A stretch of DNA of 64,000 nt, from assembly GCF_030848805.1 (NCBI RefSeq), contig NC_092364.1, positions 15,109,447 through 15,173,446 of the forward strand. Reading direction: 5' to 3'. Of the stretch, positions 35,515 through 49,900 are shown in pieces. This stretch comes from Temnothorax longispinosus. Its lineage: Eukaryota > Arthropoda > Insecta > Hymenoptera > Formicidae. Position 1 is the first letter of the stretch. Every line of letters starts with the position of its first letter. Below the pieces are notes generated by a model. That model worked only from the letters and a program-made list of their open reading frames with translations. It did no database searches and had not been told where the DNA came from. A program made the position numbers and the translations under genes.

Positions 35515-38500
35515 GTGAGTTGTTTTTTTATTATTGAAACGTACAACGCACACAAGTAAAAAGTATGACGCTTCTCATTGGAAACTGGTATCGTGAAACC
35601 GATATTCGCACTTAATATTTTTAAATATGAATATTAAAATTTAAAATCTTTCTTTTTATTATATGCAGTGTGCTTGAAGCACATGTTTTTATGTGGTTTG
35701 TTTTGAGGTACAATAAGCTTAATCGGTTAATTCTATAACTTATCTTATACATATTTATAAGCGTATTCAACAGATATGTATGAAAAAAATAAAGTTTTGC
35801 AAACCATATTACCACAATGCGTGGCGTCTTAGTACACAGCCTATAATAATAATTAAAGCAATTTTGCCTGCATTCAATTAAAACTCTACATTTAAAGAAT
35901 TACGTTGTCGGATGATGGATTTCAAGTTTTTGTTACTTCAACAGAAGTGGAAAGAAATTTAGCTGTTATGGTTTAGCACAAGTTATTGTTATTTTGTTGC
36001 AAAATGGTATATCAACGGTGTGACGGATAAGGCTGGTTGCAAGCACAAGTTCCCATGCTCGCGGCTGCAATTCACCAGCGGCTACGCATTTGCGCGCGAT
36101 GCAAGTAATCAACAACGGCGAGTAATTGCCATCGCGGTAGTTCGAGTTGGCCGGGCGTAGTAGTAGTTACCTAAAACAACGGCGTTATTGCAAATTGTCA
36201 TACAATATCCAATTATTACAAACGAAATGAGCGCGGAAACTCCGCGGCGCATCGATCAAACGCGACAAAGCCACGCGTTAACGCATCGCGCGAATTGCGG
36301 CGTACCAGCGCGCAAGAGACTTGTGTCATCGCTCTCCCGATCGGAAATTTCGCGAATCTTTCCTCCTCGGACAACTAATTCTATAGTAAATGTCATTAAA
36401 ATGTTGCAGATGGAGTAACAAATACGTCGTTCTCGATTGTCCAACGGACATGGCGAAGGATATAGTTGTGAGCCATGTGAGAGACGTAGCTTTGGGAAAG
36501 AGGACGTATCATTATCTGCTGAGTGGTTTGGTAAGTCAAACAGAGAGAATAGAACTTAATTCAACCGCATATTAATTACTAAGTATCGTTTTCGTACCAT
36601 CTCACAATCAATTTTCCCAAGTATTGTGAAAATTATTATTTCCATAAATTGTTCGTTTGGAATGTCTTTTCAAAATGCTGTGTTAATGCTTTAAATAAAC
36701 AATAATTATTAAACCAAAATTACATTTTTATCTTCAACATAATTGGATCGCAAAAGAAAAAAAAAGGAAGAAATAAAGATTCAGATTTGAGCTATTTATT
36801 TTAAGCTAACGTTGTTATTTATGAAATTTATATATTTACATGTTTTATAGTAACGTAACGTTAGCCTAAAATAAGTCGAAGTAGTAACTTATGCAGTTAA
36901 TTAAGAATTTCTTCCATTCAACTTAAATATCGGTGACTTTCATTCCTAAACTTCTCCAGCCGGAAAATTCGGTATGCAACGGTGACTTTCGCTTTACTGC
37001 GCGAAAGTGCTCTCACTTGTACACCGTTTGCGTTATAACAGGGATGGCGGGATTAATTCGCAGCATGGCGAAATTTTCGAAACAAGCGAGAACCGTCGCT
37101 CAAACTGACACGAAACGCTCCGTTGTGGGGGCAAGATCTTCGCCGGTGATGTCTCCGCCGTACTTTAGAATTTAGAGGACAGTTTGCTTGTGTTTAGCGG
37201 CTTCCAGCGAGTTGCTGCGGAAGAGCAGGCGGCATTACACTCCGACGACGGAGAAGATAGTTGTACATACATACCTGCATGTACATCTAGTTCCGTCTCC
37301 CTATACGAGGCACGCCATTGTCATTTATCGCGTCATTCTCGAAACGGTTGCGCGACCGGGGCGCAGACGTGTTGATTCGCACATTTTCCCGCTTTCCGCC
37401 ATTCGCATCCTTTGTGTCTTTCGCCTCATTTCCTGCTTCTTCTTTTTTTTCCGAGACGATCATCGACTTGAGAATTCAACGACCGAAGAGACAATTGTTA
37501 GAGAGAGAAAGAAAGAAAAAGAAAGAGAGAAAGAACCTTAGATATAATTTCATTTTTTACTTTAACTCCCTTTTCCCCTGATATATTTATAAATCCACAA
37601 AATTCTGTGTTCTTTAACTAAGTTCCTCGGTAGAAACGCGAGTTATAAATAAATACGAGCCTAATAGTTGTTGAACAACTAGCAATGTCGGATATTACAA
37701 AACTTTATCCGCTCCCAGACCGCAAATGTAAAAGTTCAAAAGTCAACGCTGCAATGGCGGACAGGATGATATCAGACCGGCAAATTAAACTGGTAACGTG
37801 GCGAACTCGTTCGCGACGAAGTTAAACACGCATACAACGTTAACGGCGTCCATGTATTATCTCCAGCCGGTTGATGGATGATAGTGGATGGCCGCGCAGT
37901 AGTAAAGTAGCGGACGGATCAGCCGCGAGCTACGAGAGGCGAAATCTAATAATAACACTTAATAATAACACATTGCAATTAGATACTGAATATTGTTAGT
38001 TCAATTTTTAACGAGACCATTGTTATGCCGCTTTCGAAAGCATAATTTCTTCCGGCACCGTGCCGCCCGCTATTTCCGGTTTGTGTTCCTTGAACAAACC
38101 TGTTCTTCATACTTTGCTCGTTAGTTTAACGACCGCGAAAATAAGTAATCGCAATTTTAATTGGACTTATCGTATTGCAAGCGTAATGCACGTTTACAGC
38201 TGCGCAGCGAGGCGCAGACGTATCAATTTCCCTTCCTCTCGCCTCCCTCGCCTTTCCTTCTTCCTTCTCGTTTCGTTCGGAAGAACTACCGCGCGTTAAC
38301 GCGAACGACGAGCTTTTCACCGTTTCGAGGTTTCGCCGCGCATAATACGGAGCAACAACGCAATATCAGCGTAAAACTGGGACGGTAGCTGCATTCGAGC
38401 TCGAGTAATTAAATACGGGCGGATCTAAGTTGAAATCGAGACGTCAGTCCTATTACGTTTTTCATAAGGGAACAAAGGAAAGCGCGGTAATAACGCGCCG

Positions 38501-41500
38501 TAATAATATTACAGCGACTCGAGTGCCTCGTTCTCGAGTCGACTTTAAAGACGCGAAAGATCAAGGACCTCGTTGTCAGGCGGACGCTTCTCGCGAAGCT
38601 ATAGACTGTCCTTTTAGAACGCTGCCGAAAGCTGCGAATGGAAACTGTAAGACCGGCACACAGATCTTTGTCACGCAAGCGAACAAGAATAGCCCTGTGC
38701 ATCTCGCAGACTCCTGCCTCTTCCCCCCCCCTTTCTGCACACATTCCCTTCGTGTACCAATAGTGCCGTATATTTCGCTGTAATCAGATAATGGACGACC
38801 GATGGGAGAGCGAGGTGATCGAGTATGGCGCCATCAACATCACGGGCTTTCGCATCGTGGACGCCACTCGACCTCACGTCAAGGATTTCCTGGCCGCCTG
38901 GCATCGCCTGGATCCCGCCACGTCTCAAGGCGCCGGTCGTGAATCCATTTCCGTACGTATATGTTCACGTATCATCAGGCGCTGCCTGCCCCTGCGAGAC
39001 CCCGTCGAGTCGTCACTTTTTCTCACGTCCTACGTCGTCGGCGGCTTCTCCGACGCTTTTACGGCTTGCGCCCAGAGGGGAAACCACCACCCTCCTAGTG
39101 CGAAATCCTCGGAATGCCTCCCGAGTGCGGCGATTCCCTCCCGGGTGGATCGAACACTTCCTCGGGTCTCTTCCGTCTTCCTCGAGTACCCCCGACGACG
39201 ACAACAGCACGAAAGTTTCGCACGAGAAACGAGAATCAAACAAGAATCGTCGCACGGATCCCGTTCGCACGCGCGATCCCCGTCTCGTTCGCTCACTCGT
39301 CTCTTTGTGTGCACGGTGGCTTGAGACCAAACTTGTTAAACAGCACCCGCATGTAGAAACTTGGACTTTTCAGCGCGTTTATAAAGTGCCGCTCGCTCGA
39401 CCGTGCCTATCCGTGCGGACGACCGTGCTTCGCCTTCCTCTTAATGACCTTTCCTCCGTCTGCGCGTTAACATTTTTTTCCCCCAGCTTCTTGTACGGAT
39501 GTAACAAAAACTAACTAAAGTTTAACGATGCGCGACATCGCTCTCTAGTCTTACCACACCTGTTTTATAAAACATTTCGTCAATAGACACGCAATTTTTT
39601 CGTCCGATAATAGCTAGTAACATGACATTTAAACTAAATCGGACTAAAATAGATTACTGAGTTGAATGCATTTAACGTGAAACTAGATTATAATCGAGCT
39701 AAAGAAAATATTAATTACAAAATTACAATACTTATCTATTTTATTATATTTATTTAAAAATATTGATGTATATAAAAAATAACGTCAATTTTCTATTAGA
39801 AATGAGATTTTGTTTATTTGCCACATTTTATCAACGAACAAAAAATACTGTCTCTATAAATTGACGCTTATATCATAATTGACTCATTATTATACATTTA
39901 TTTGTTAATTTAATTTATGATCGCGTAAAATCATACACTGTTAGATATTAAAGGATGAAATTTTAACCAATAAAAGTTAAATAGCTTAAGTTAAATACCA
40001 TTTTGTTATTTTTAACTACAATGTGTGTCGAAATTTGTTATTTTAACACAAAACAGTATTATGTTAACTCCAATGGTTTAGTTGAATTAACACTGTTCTA
40101 GTTAAATTAACGACATATTGAGTAGGAGCAGTGATGACCTATAGGCACAGTTAAAAATGACTCTCAAATTGAGTATAATTGGACACTACGAATTTAACTT
40201 GTAATATTAAGGAATGTGCTCGACCGTTTTTGCTGCGATTTGCATGATTTTCCCCGTGCTACAAAAAGCGGCGAATATAATCCCTAAAATGGATACACTA
40301 CCAACGGGATTTCGGGGTAAAGTTGTGTGGGACACTATCTATGGATCTGAAAGCTCTCTCGGAGACAGGCCGCATGCAATCTGATGCAACGATTATCGTG
40401 CCCGATCGTTATATTCAGCGAGCACCAAACGTGGTTTTCCAACACTGGCGAAGTGCCCGAGGTACTCTTGTCTCTGTGAATTTACGTACGCCACAACGTG
40501 ACGACGAATCTCACTCTCGAACTCACGAAATTCTTGATCCTATCGAGGGATAGAGTCCACCGCAAGAACGTAGAAGTCGGAAAAATCTTTTTCACTAAAT
40601 TCTTACTTTCGGTTTTCGAAAATCGGCACGTCACGGCACGACAAACGGGGCGAGACGAATAAAAATTTAAAAGAATTGATTTCTTGCATTTGCGTATAGA
40701 AAGTGTGTGAATTAATTCATCGCGCACGTGTATGAAAATTAGGCACAAGCCGCTCTGATGTACGACGCCGTGTTCGTCCTGGTTGAAGCCTTCCACAAGT
40801 ATCTGAGAAAGAGGAACGACAAAAATAATATGAGACGAGTGACGACGAGCAGCAATCAGCCCGTGAACGGAACTAAGCCTTTAGACTGCTACCACAATCG
40901 CGGCTGGGTCACTCCATGGGAACACGGCGACAAAATCTCCAGACTCTTAAGAAAGGTAAATAAATATTTCATTAGCAAAAATAACGCAATAGCACACATG
41001 TAACATTTCTAGAATTATTACGGATTAAGTTCGAATATATAAATGCATATATAAACGTATTATTATCTATTTATAATTTTTCATAATTTTACGCATTTTT
41101 CAATTATTTGACACTGCGTATTGAATTAAGTGAATGGGTGAAATAGCGTTAATCACTGCACCGTTAAATTTTAAATTTCTGTTATCAATTTTTGATTCGA
41201 TGGGCATTTATTATTATAAACGCATTGTTATACCATGCAAATTTATACTTCAATAATGCGTATAACGCGTAATCGCGCATTGGTCGCAGACCTAGGTAAT
41301 TTATTTTCAAATTCCCGAGACGCGCGATCCAGAGGACAGGGGTACTCAATGTGTTGCGAAATACCGTGGCGACCGAAATTGCCACGGACCCTCCTCGACG
41401 TATCTCTGCTCTTGACAGTAATTGGCGGTTATTCCGACTCTAGCGGAATTCCTGCGTTCGCGTCAAATAGTCCTCCGTCATTCCACTCTTACGTATATAC

Positions 41501-44500
41501 ATGCCGTTACTCTCGTAACTTTTTTTGCCTTTTAATCCGCTACCGTTTGACAATTTATCATGTCAAGATTGAACTTGCTGGCAACGAGAAAACATAGTGA
41601 AAGATTTAACATCAAAATGTTTTCTGCGACAAATTCCGGATGGATGATGATATTTTATAGCTTGTTCTAATAACAATACCGTTCTTACATTGAATATTAA
41701 ACTTAATTATTCTTAAATTTAATCATTCTTAATCAAGAATATTTCTCTTTTTATTATCATAATTTACTGATAATCATTTAAAAACTATGGAAATATTATT
41801 TAATTTTATGTGTATTTAATATTTATAATTTACATTTCTGAAATATAAATTTTGCCACTTTTTCGAAATATTCAAAAAATATATAATAATCTGCGTTATA
41901 GCTTTCTTTTATTTTTGTAAAGCTACGTGATAGCAAATAAGAATATTAGAAAATCTTATTACAGCAACACATGAAATGTGTGCTATTAGAATTTATTTAC
42001 GTACAGGTCGAGATCGAAGGGTTGACAGGAGAGATACGGTTCAACGACGATGGCCGACGACAGAATTATACGCTTCACGTTGTCGAGATGACTGTCAACA
42101 GCGCTATGGTGAAAGTGAGTTTACTTGAAAAATCTATAATATATTTAATTCTACTAATTAATATTTCTACAATTTAAAACAAAATTTCATGTATGTAAAT
42201 TATTTAAGTAATCCGTTTTTATCTCGACCAGCTATATAATGCTCTTATTTTACCTTCATATATTACATTTAAAACTCTCTTTTTGCGCGACGTGTCTAAA
42301 AGATTACATTTAGAAAATCACGTCATTTATTGTTACAGGTTGCCGAATGGACCGACGAGGCTGGTTTTCAAGCAATAGCCGTGAAATACGTGCGACTTCG
42401 TCCGCATGAAATCCAAAAGAATAAAACTTACATCATTACTACGATAATGGTAAGAACCTAAAATTGGGTGTTTATGTAAAATATTATATGAAACTCGCGC
42501 GCACGGCTGAGATCAATTGTGAAACAACAACGTAGTAATTTTGATTGATAGGAGGAGCCTTACATAATGAAAAAGGTGTCGGACACGGGTGAAGTATTAA
42601 TCGGAAATGACGGATATGAAGGATACTGCAAAGATTTAGCTGATCTTATCGCGAAGAAGTTGGGCATATCATGTAAGTTTATGCCATCTCTTTCAAAAAT
42701 TGCACTAATATCCACATAAAAACCGTGCATTTAAATTGATTCTAACACAGACATGACTTTATATTAAAATCCAAAATATCTATAGATTTACATTCGAAGC
42801 GCAAACAACCGAATTATTATAATAAGATATTAAATTAAAAATTTAATACAAAACACTTATTTCCTTGAAATTTACTTAATGTCTACTTGAAATAATAGAA
42901 CAATGATAAAGAGAAAGAGAAGAAAGAGACCTCAGTCTTTGTTTCGGCGCTTCCCTCCGGGCGGCGTACGCTTCCGCGAGTAATTTTTAATTATTAATGC
43001 TAACGACTTTCATTTAACTCGCACAAGAATTAATAATTCAAGCACAAGAATTACTTTTATCATGAGCGAAAATTCGCCGAAGTCAGCCCCACCCTTGACA
43101 AGTACCTTAAAAGACGTAACGAAGCCTCTTCCGCGCGCGGAATCGATAATGGAAAAAGTTCCGCGGAAGAAATGCTGTTTCGCGCGCCCCGTAAAGTACT
43201 TTCTTACAAATTTTCAGACGAGCTACGGATCGTGAAGGACAGAAAACACGGAACGGAGAACCCGGACGTTCCGGGCGGTTGGGACGGCATGGTCGGGGAG
43301 CTTATCAGAAAGGTAAGTTCCAGTAATTTCGTTGTATCTGCTACATCCTCAACGCGCGAAGCGCTTTTTCCTCTCTCCCGAAACCGGTCTTCCTCCCCCT
43401 CCCCCCCGGAAGTTTACGCGGAAAGACGCCTCGAGTAATTGAACCCAGCTTTTCGCAAGGGGGGTGGAAGAGGGGGGACTATTGATCGTCGCGCGGTCGC
43501 ATAGTCCAAGTGCTCCACGAAGGAGCTGTTTTATCTCCCGAAAGCGAGTTTGAACCTGCTCCACTAGATGCCCTGAGCTTGCAAGCTCGTTAGTCTCGCG
43601 ATTCGATTTTAAGTTCCATCTGGTGGGAATTTAGGATAAGTCTAAAGCACTCGAGCTTTCAGCTATACATCTTACGTAGGTATGCACGTTTCCGCAGATA
43701 CTTCAGAAGATACTGAGGAGAGGAAACAAAAAAAAATAAAACAAAATTGAGAGAAATCTGTCATAGGGAGTAGAAATTTGAGAGATGCAATTCTAAAATT
43801 ATTTCTTTCCGAAATCATTTTATGTAAATAAACTTAGCTGCTATAATAATATATATCTATAAGAATATAATAATAATTGAATAATAGAAATATAACTACA
43901 GAACAAGATATCAAAAGCATAAATTATGCATCATAGTATATTCTGTAGTACCTATTTCTTTGTCTTCATTTTGTCTTATCATTCGTCTTTGTTCTTCAGT
44001 TACATTTATAATTACGTTCAAGAAATGTGTAAATTATAATTAATCTCTCTATTATAATTAATTGTTGACATATAAAATACTCAGCTTTCTTCAAAAATAT
44101 TTAACAATCTGTTTGAAATTTATTTCTATTTCCTTTCTTTTGATCAGAGGTTTTTATTACAGTCTATCAGATTTTTTTATTAGGAAATTTAAAATTAATG
44201 ATTTACTTCTGCATTATTTAGTAACTTTAATGTTAATGTTTTACGTCGGTTATTTTATTCAATTCGCAGGAAGCCGACATAGCGATCGCCCCTATGACCA
44301 TCACCTCCGAACGGGAACGTGTAATCGATTTTAGCAAACCGTTTATGTCGCTCGGCATTAGCATTATGATAAAAAAACCCATCAAACAAAAAGCCGGGGT
44401 CTTCAGCTTCCTGAATCCGCTGAGCAAGGAGATCTGGGTGTGCGTTATTTTCTCATACATCGCAGTTTCCATCGTCCTGTTTATCGTGTCGAGGTAAGAA

Positions 44501-46911
44501 GTTTCTCTTATTAAGAATTGTAATCTCTTCACGAGAAATGTACCTACATATGTACATACAGAAAGTGCATATTTTTAGACTAATTGTAAATATAATAAAT
44601 CAAGCCAGAAAGAGACGCGCAACGCTTATTATCTTCGCCCTTCTGCATATAATGATTGACGAACGTATCTTATTAGACCTTATACATTATTAATTCGTAA
44701 TTATAGTCGATCCAAGTATTAATTATGAAAAGGTAAATCGATTCATTTCTGGCTTTATTAAACGATGAATTGCTCATTCATATTAATAGCATTAATCAAA
44801 ATACTCGCAAAAAGAATCTTATCATCCGTTTTTAACCTCGCTGCACAGACCTTTTACTGTACCATTACAGTATAACATATCAAGGCAATTACAAGTATAT
44901 TTATCGCGACGTAAGCAGCAAATTACATTGCGATACATTCGCCGTTTTTCCATCCTTCATTATGCTATATATTTACGTTTCTTATCTTGCATCACCACAA
45001 TCGAACGCAGCATTCCATCAATAAATTAATCAAATAAAAACTCGCGACGATATATTAATCCAACCGCGTAACGATAAAAGGTTTTGAGTCACCCGTTACT
45101 TTTGCACTGAAATACCGCAGCCAAGTAATTGACATTGCGTGCGACTATCAAGATACCTCGACGAGACATTCGTGAAAGTCTTCAGTCTTTAACGAGGGCG
45201 TAACGAGCGAAGGGAGGAAGTTTTTAGATAGTCCGCGTAATTAATGAGACCCTTTGAACGTCATTCGAACGAGACCTTCTACTTGGTACAATCGGTTGGT
45301 GCATACATCGTGCGTGATATTACTCGACATGACCGTCGGAACCGGAATATTAAATATCCGATTTTCAAACCGCTAACTTTCGTAAAGTGACTTTTAGATA
45401 TAGGTGATGCAACTTCGAAATGTATTCACTACCTTCATCATCTTATGCACATAAAGCTAAAGACACAAGTTCTAATTTATTGACATGACGGGCAATCATC
45501 CATGCTATTATTAAACAACGTATTTATTCACGTAATCAGTTGAAACACGCAATCTAATTAAAATACTAACATTATGTACTAATTAATGCTGACAGCCATT
45601 TTTCAATGGCTATATGCTTGATATAAGTATCAATAAATATATATTTAACATACATACTGATGCGTACATTACGGAATATGATTACAAGATATCTGTGGGA
45701 GATACTCAAAACCTAGAAATATTCTTTTAAACGCCTTCTGAACAGCCTTTGTCAATTCGTACCGTATTTGAGAAATAACAGAACGTTGAGCGAGAGAGGA
45801 TTCTTTAATTTCTTTTGCTTCTCTTCAATAATACAGATTTTCACCGTATGAATGGAGAGTCCTAACCATCAGCGGTAGCACAGATTCGGCTATTAGTGGG
45901 CGAAACGACCCCGGTTTGCAGCATCCACACACGCCTCAAGGCTCACCTCACATGCCAACTTCCAGCATGGCCAACGATTTCAGCATCGTAAATAGCCTCT
46001 GGTTCGCTTTGGCGGCGTTTATGCAACAGAGCTGCGATATCTCACCCAGGTAAACAGCACAGCTCACGTTTATTAATTTCCGGCAGTAATTAATATCTGG
46101 CTGGGAGAAGAAGCTCCCGCCGTGTGAACCGTGGAGGTTGATTTTTCTTTTTTCTAATCGCCGGATTTAATGTCGGCTCGCGTACGCGCTGCAAATCTTG
46201 AATTTTAAGCGTTGTTATAAATGATGCCCCGCACATCAAAAAAGTCTTTTCCCTCTAATTATTACCTGCGCGTAAATTACGGCAGTAATTACTCCGTATT
46301 ACAGCACGAAAATAAATCGGATTTAACACACCCCGTAAAGTTTTGCGTACATACATTTAGGAACAAATTCGTATTATACTTTTCCACGATCTACTTATTC
46401 CACCGCGCCGGATCCCGCAATTAGCAACATTTTTATATAATATCGAAATCTTGTAGCTCGCCTGTCAAATATTTATTCTACGAAATCTGTTTTTTGGTCA
46501 GTCTCATTAACTCAGCAATTACAGGAATTTAATTAAATTTCGATTCCATCATAATTATTGGAAATAGATAATAGATAATATCGAAACTAGAAATAAATGA
46601 GAACTTCTCTCTTTCTCCCTCTCTTTCTCTCATCTTTATCTGTTTTATTATTTATTAAATAGTTTATATATTATTATAATAGATACTCATTATATTTTAT
46701 ATATTTATATTTATAAAAGAATTTTACACTCATTAAAAAATTCGACATTCAAGAAAAAAAAATGGAACATGTATTAACGTAAGAGGACTCGTGTAAACAA
46801 AAGCATATGCGACCATGCGATTTCGCTATTAGCCAGGATTCTGGTAGGAGCAGATATTTATCTCGAAGATGACTCGTGGATGGAACTTGCGAGAGAATGA
46901 AAGAGAAAAGA

Positions 46912-46974
<63 letters not shown>

Positions 46975-49900
46975 GCGCGCGCAAGTGGCTCCCACGTTCT
47001 TCTCGGCTAATTATAGCCGCCCACTCTTGCCTCCCTCCGTTTCCGTTTCCGCGGTATAAGCGCAGGTAAGTACATAAAGGCACAGGGAGAATAGCTCCCT
47101 TTACCCGGGACAGGTCGAGCGTACAGCCCGGTAATAGGATGAATCGGGTAAGATTCTAAGAGCTTCCCAGTTGACGTTTAAAATCTCTCGTGTAAATTGT
47201 TAAAGCGCCTCTCCGCGGGTGAACGTTTGACTTAAAAAGCTCTTTACAGCATTTCGGGAGGCACTTTCGCGCTAAATATGGTCAAAATAAATGATCTTGA
47301 TAATTTTCCCTTTTGTAGATTAGCTATTCCGCGCGTTATATTCAGGACAAGGAGCTTATATAAAGGAACTAATTGCACATTCGTAAAAATATCCGTTGTT
47401 AAAATTAAAATCGGGTTAGGTTTCTGGGACATGTCGTATATATACGTATGTACATATCTCGAGTTGGGAAAATCTTTCATTGCTTATATATGCCTTTGTA
47501 ATATACTCGCCTTTGTAACGTACTCGCACTTTCAAAAGGCGCGCACGATTATTACAAATGCATAAAACATACGTTATTTGGTTTTTCGAGTGCCTGCAAA
47601 CATATACCTCGTCATTATTCTCGCGATAAACGCGCGTTATCAGCATCAATGCCGTCATTATACTCTCGTTAGCAAACATTTCAATCGCTCGCTTATCTTG
47701 CGCACTGCATGCTATATAAATGCGTTCATGCTACAAATTACTCTATTCGTCAAGATTGATAATGTAGCGCAATCAAAACATGCTTGTTCTTAATGACATA
47801 AAACATTCGAGTAAGCACAGATTGATTAGATCGGCATTGCGCGGAATAATTCTAATTCGAATTATGTTAAGTAAATGCGAGTTTGCAATTTACGGGGAAA
47901 GAATCAGATCGACATTCGCAATGAAATTGGCGACCTTATTGTGCAACGCGTAATTTAAATTGGCTTTATAATCCCTCTTGTAAAGACAATTATGGCCGCT
48001 CGAGGCTAGAGATTCATTTGAATAAGGTATACCGCGCGTGCAAAATTTCCAGTCGCAATGTGTGTACCGATTATATATTAATTTGGTCATCTTTCAAGGC
48101 GTTGTTTAATTTTATGTCACATTTTATCATAATTATATGATAATTTTTCTCAAATATATAGTACAAATTTGATTTTTTTAAATTACATCAACTGAGCGTT
48201 ATGAGAGTTATTTGAACAATATTGTAATATGAAATAATGAACAGTTCTTAAATGGTCCTGAAAAAAAGTTTATAAAGAATCTTTTCAGACATTTAAAACG
48301 AAAGGAAATGTATAAAAGTTGACAATAAATAAATCATATCAGAAATAATAAAAGGATACCTTCCTCTTTTAATTAAAGAGTTATGAATTATGAAGAAGGT
48401 CTTTAGAAGTTGAGTATTAAAGAACTGTAGAGAAAAATTTCTCTCGACTGTCTCGGATCTCGATAAATTTCGCATTTTTGAGTTAACTATCTTTCGAAGT
48501 TGAGTATTCACACAATAAGAATTTCTGTAACTTTAATTCGCTTTTACACTTAATTATGAAATATTTACATGTTCTAACACATGACAATTTCCTTGAATCA
48601 CGAAGCCAATTACAGTATTCTCGATATATGAAAATTATCTCTCTTTTTTTTTCGAAAATATCGGCGATGACGTTGCTTTGAAATGTCTCATTTTCATTAT
48701 ATAATACATTTCTTGAAATGTAACTACGAGTTAGGTAACGATTTTGAGCAAACACACACTTCAGGCTGCAGACAAGTGCCGCATCTATAAACAAAGCATA
48801 ATTTGCTCGCATATTCAAAACATTGTAGTTGGATAGGAGTCCAGCGTGAATAGAATATTCACGTGGAAATGCTATATTGTGCTTTAAAGCACACTACGCA
48901 GTGGTATGATAGAATTCAAATCACATATCCTCTCTTGTGTCTTCAAGTATTCAATATATAGATAGAAATCACATTATGATTCTATTGTAACATAAAGATA
49001 AAAATATTGTAGAATATTTTCTTTCGCTTTGCTCGTTAAAATTTAAAAATATCTTTGTACAGCGTTTGACTATTCATTTCCTTTGCCGCGCACATTTTCA
49101 AAGCAATTTTTTTTACGATAGACGTAAAAATAATAAAACTTGATATATCAGTTTGAGAGACCACGTTCCATAAAAGTGCATACATTGTTAGAGAATTGCA
49201 ACAAAAGTGAACGTTACGAGTACGCGCGCGCGTTTTGTCGTTTACGCGAAACAGACCGCGTGCTCACTCCGAAACTGGGTCTCAATTAATTTACATTTGG
49301 CTGTATCCAGTGCGCCACCCCATCCTAGTAGCCCTCTTGATTAATGGTTTAAATATTCGCGCGGTGGCGATATGAATTGTAAATTTCGTGGAACCCGCGC
49401 GAAACGGCCACCATCCCTCTCCGTCCTCCTTCTCTCTACGCTTCTCTCTTCCTTTTCTCCTTCGGCCACCCTTGCGCGCGCTCTCGATGCTCATCCTGCG
49501 CAAATCTAAGTCCGATGTGTACACACATAATTAACGATATCAGGTTTCTCGCTTGCGAGTAGTAAGACTTCAACTGTACAATTGTTACCGACTGGAGAAA
49601 GAACTGTAATATAAGCAACACACGGATAAAGCGCATACTAATTTAATTATTTTTAAATTGGCGTCACGCTTCGAAATTCACATATAATGAAAAAAAATCT
49701 TTACACCTCAATATTTAAATTTTCTGTATTTTATGCGTTATGTGTACACACATACACATTTGTTTCTATATACATTTGTTATTTATTCTAAATCTAAAAT
49801 AATGATTCCCGAATAATTGATCCATAGATCCATATCTGGACGCATAGCCAGCAGCGTCTGGTGGTTCTTCACTTTGATTTTAATATGCTCCTACACCGCG

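Noticed and set aside
38825..39514. 229-codon plus-strand ORF, one of the longest in the window
   Set aside because: It overlaps receptor exon c in another frame, then runs through the intron. Its composition is low-complexity Ser/Arg/Pro and shows no domain.
39936..40140. Possible further copy of the CACTGTTGGA element
   Set aside because: Only the first seven terminal bases match, and no complementary right end is present. Similarity of the interior is limited to AT-rich ttaaca motifs.
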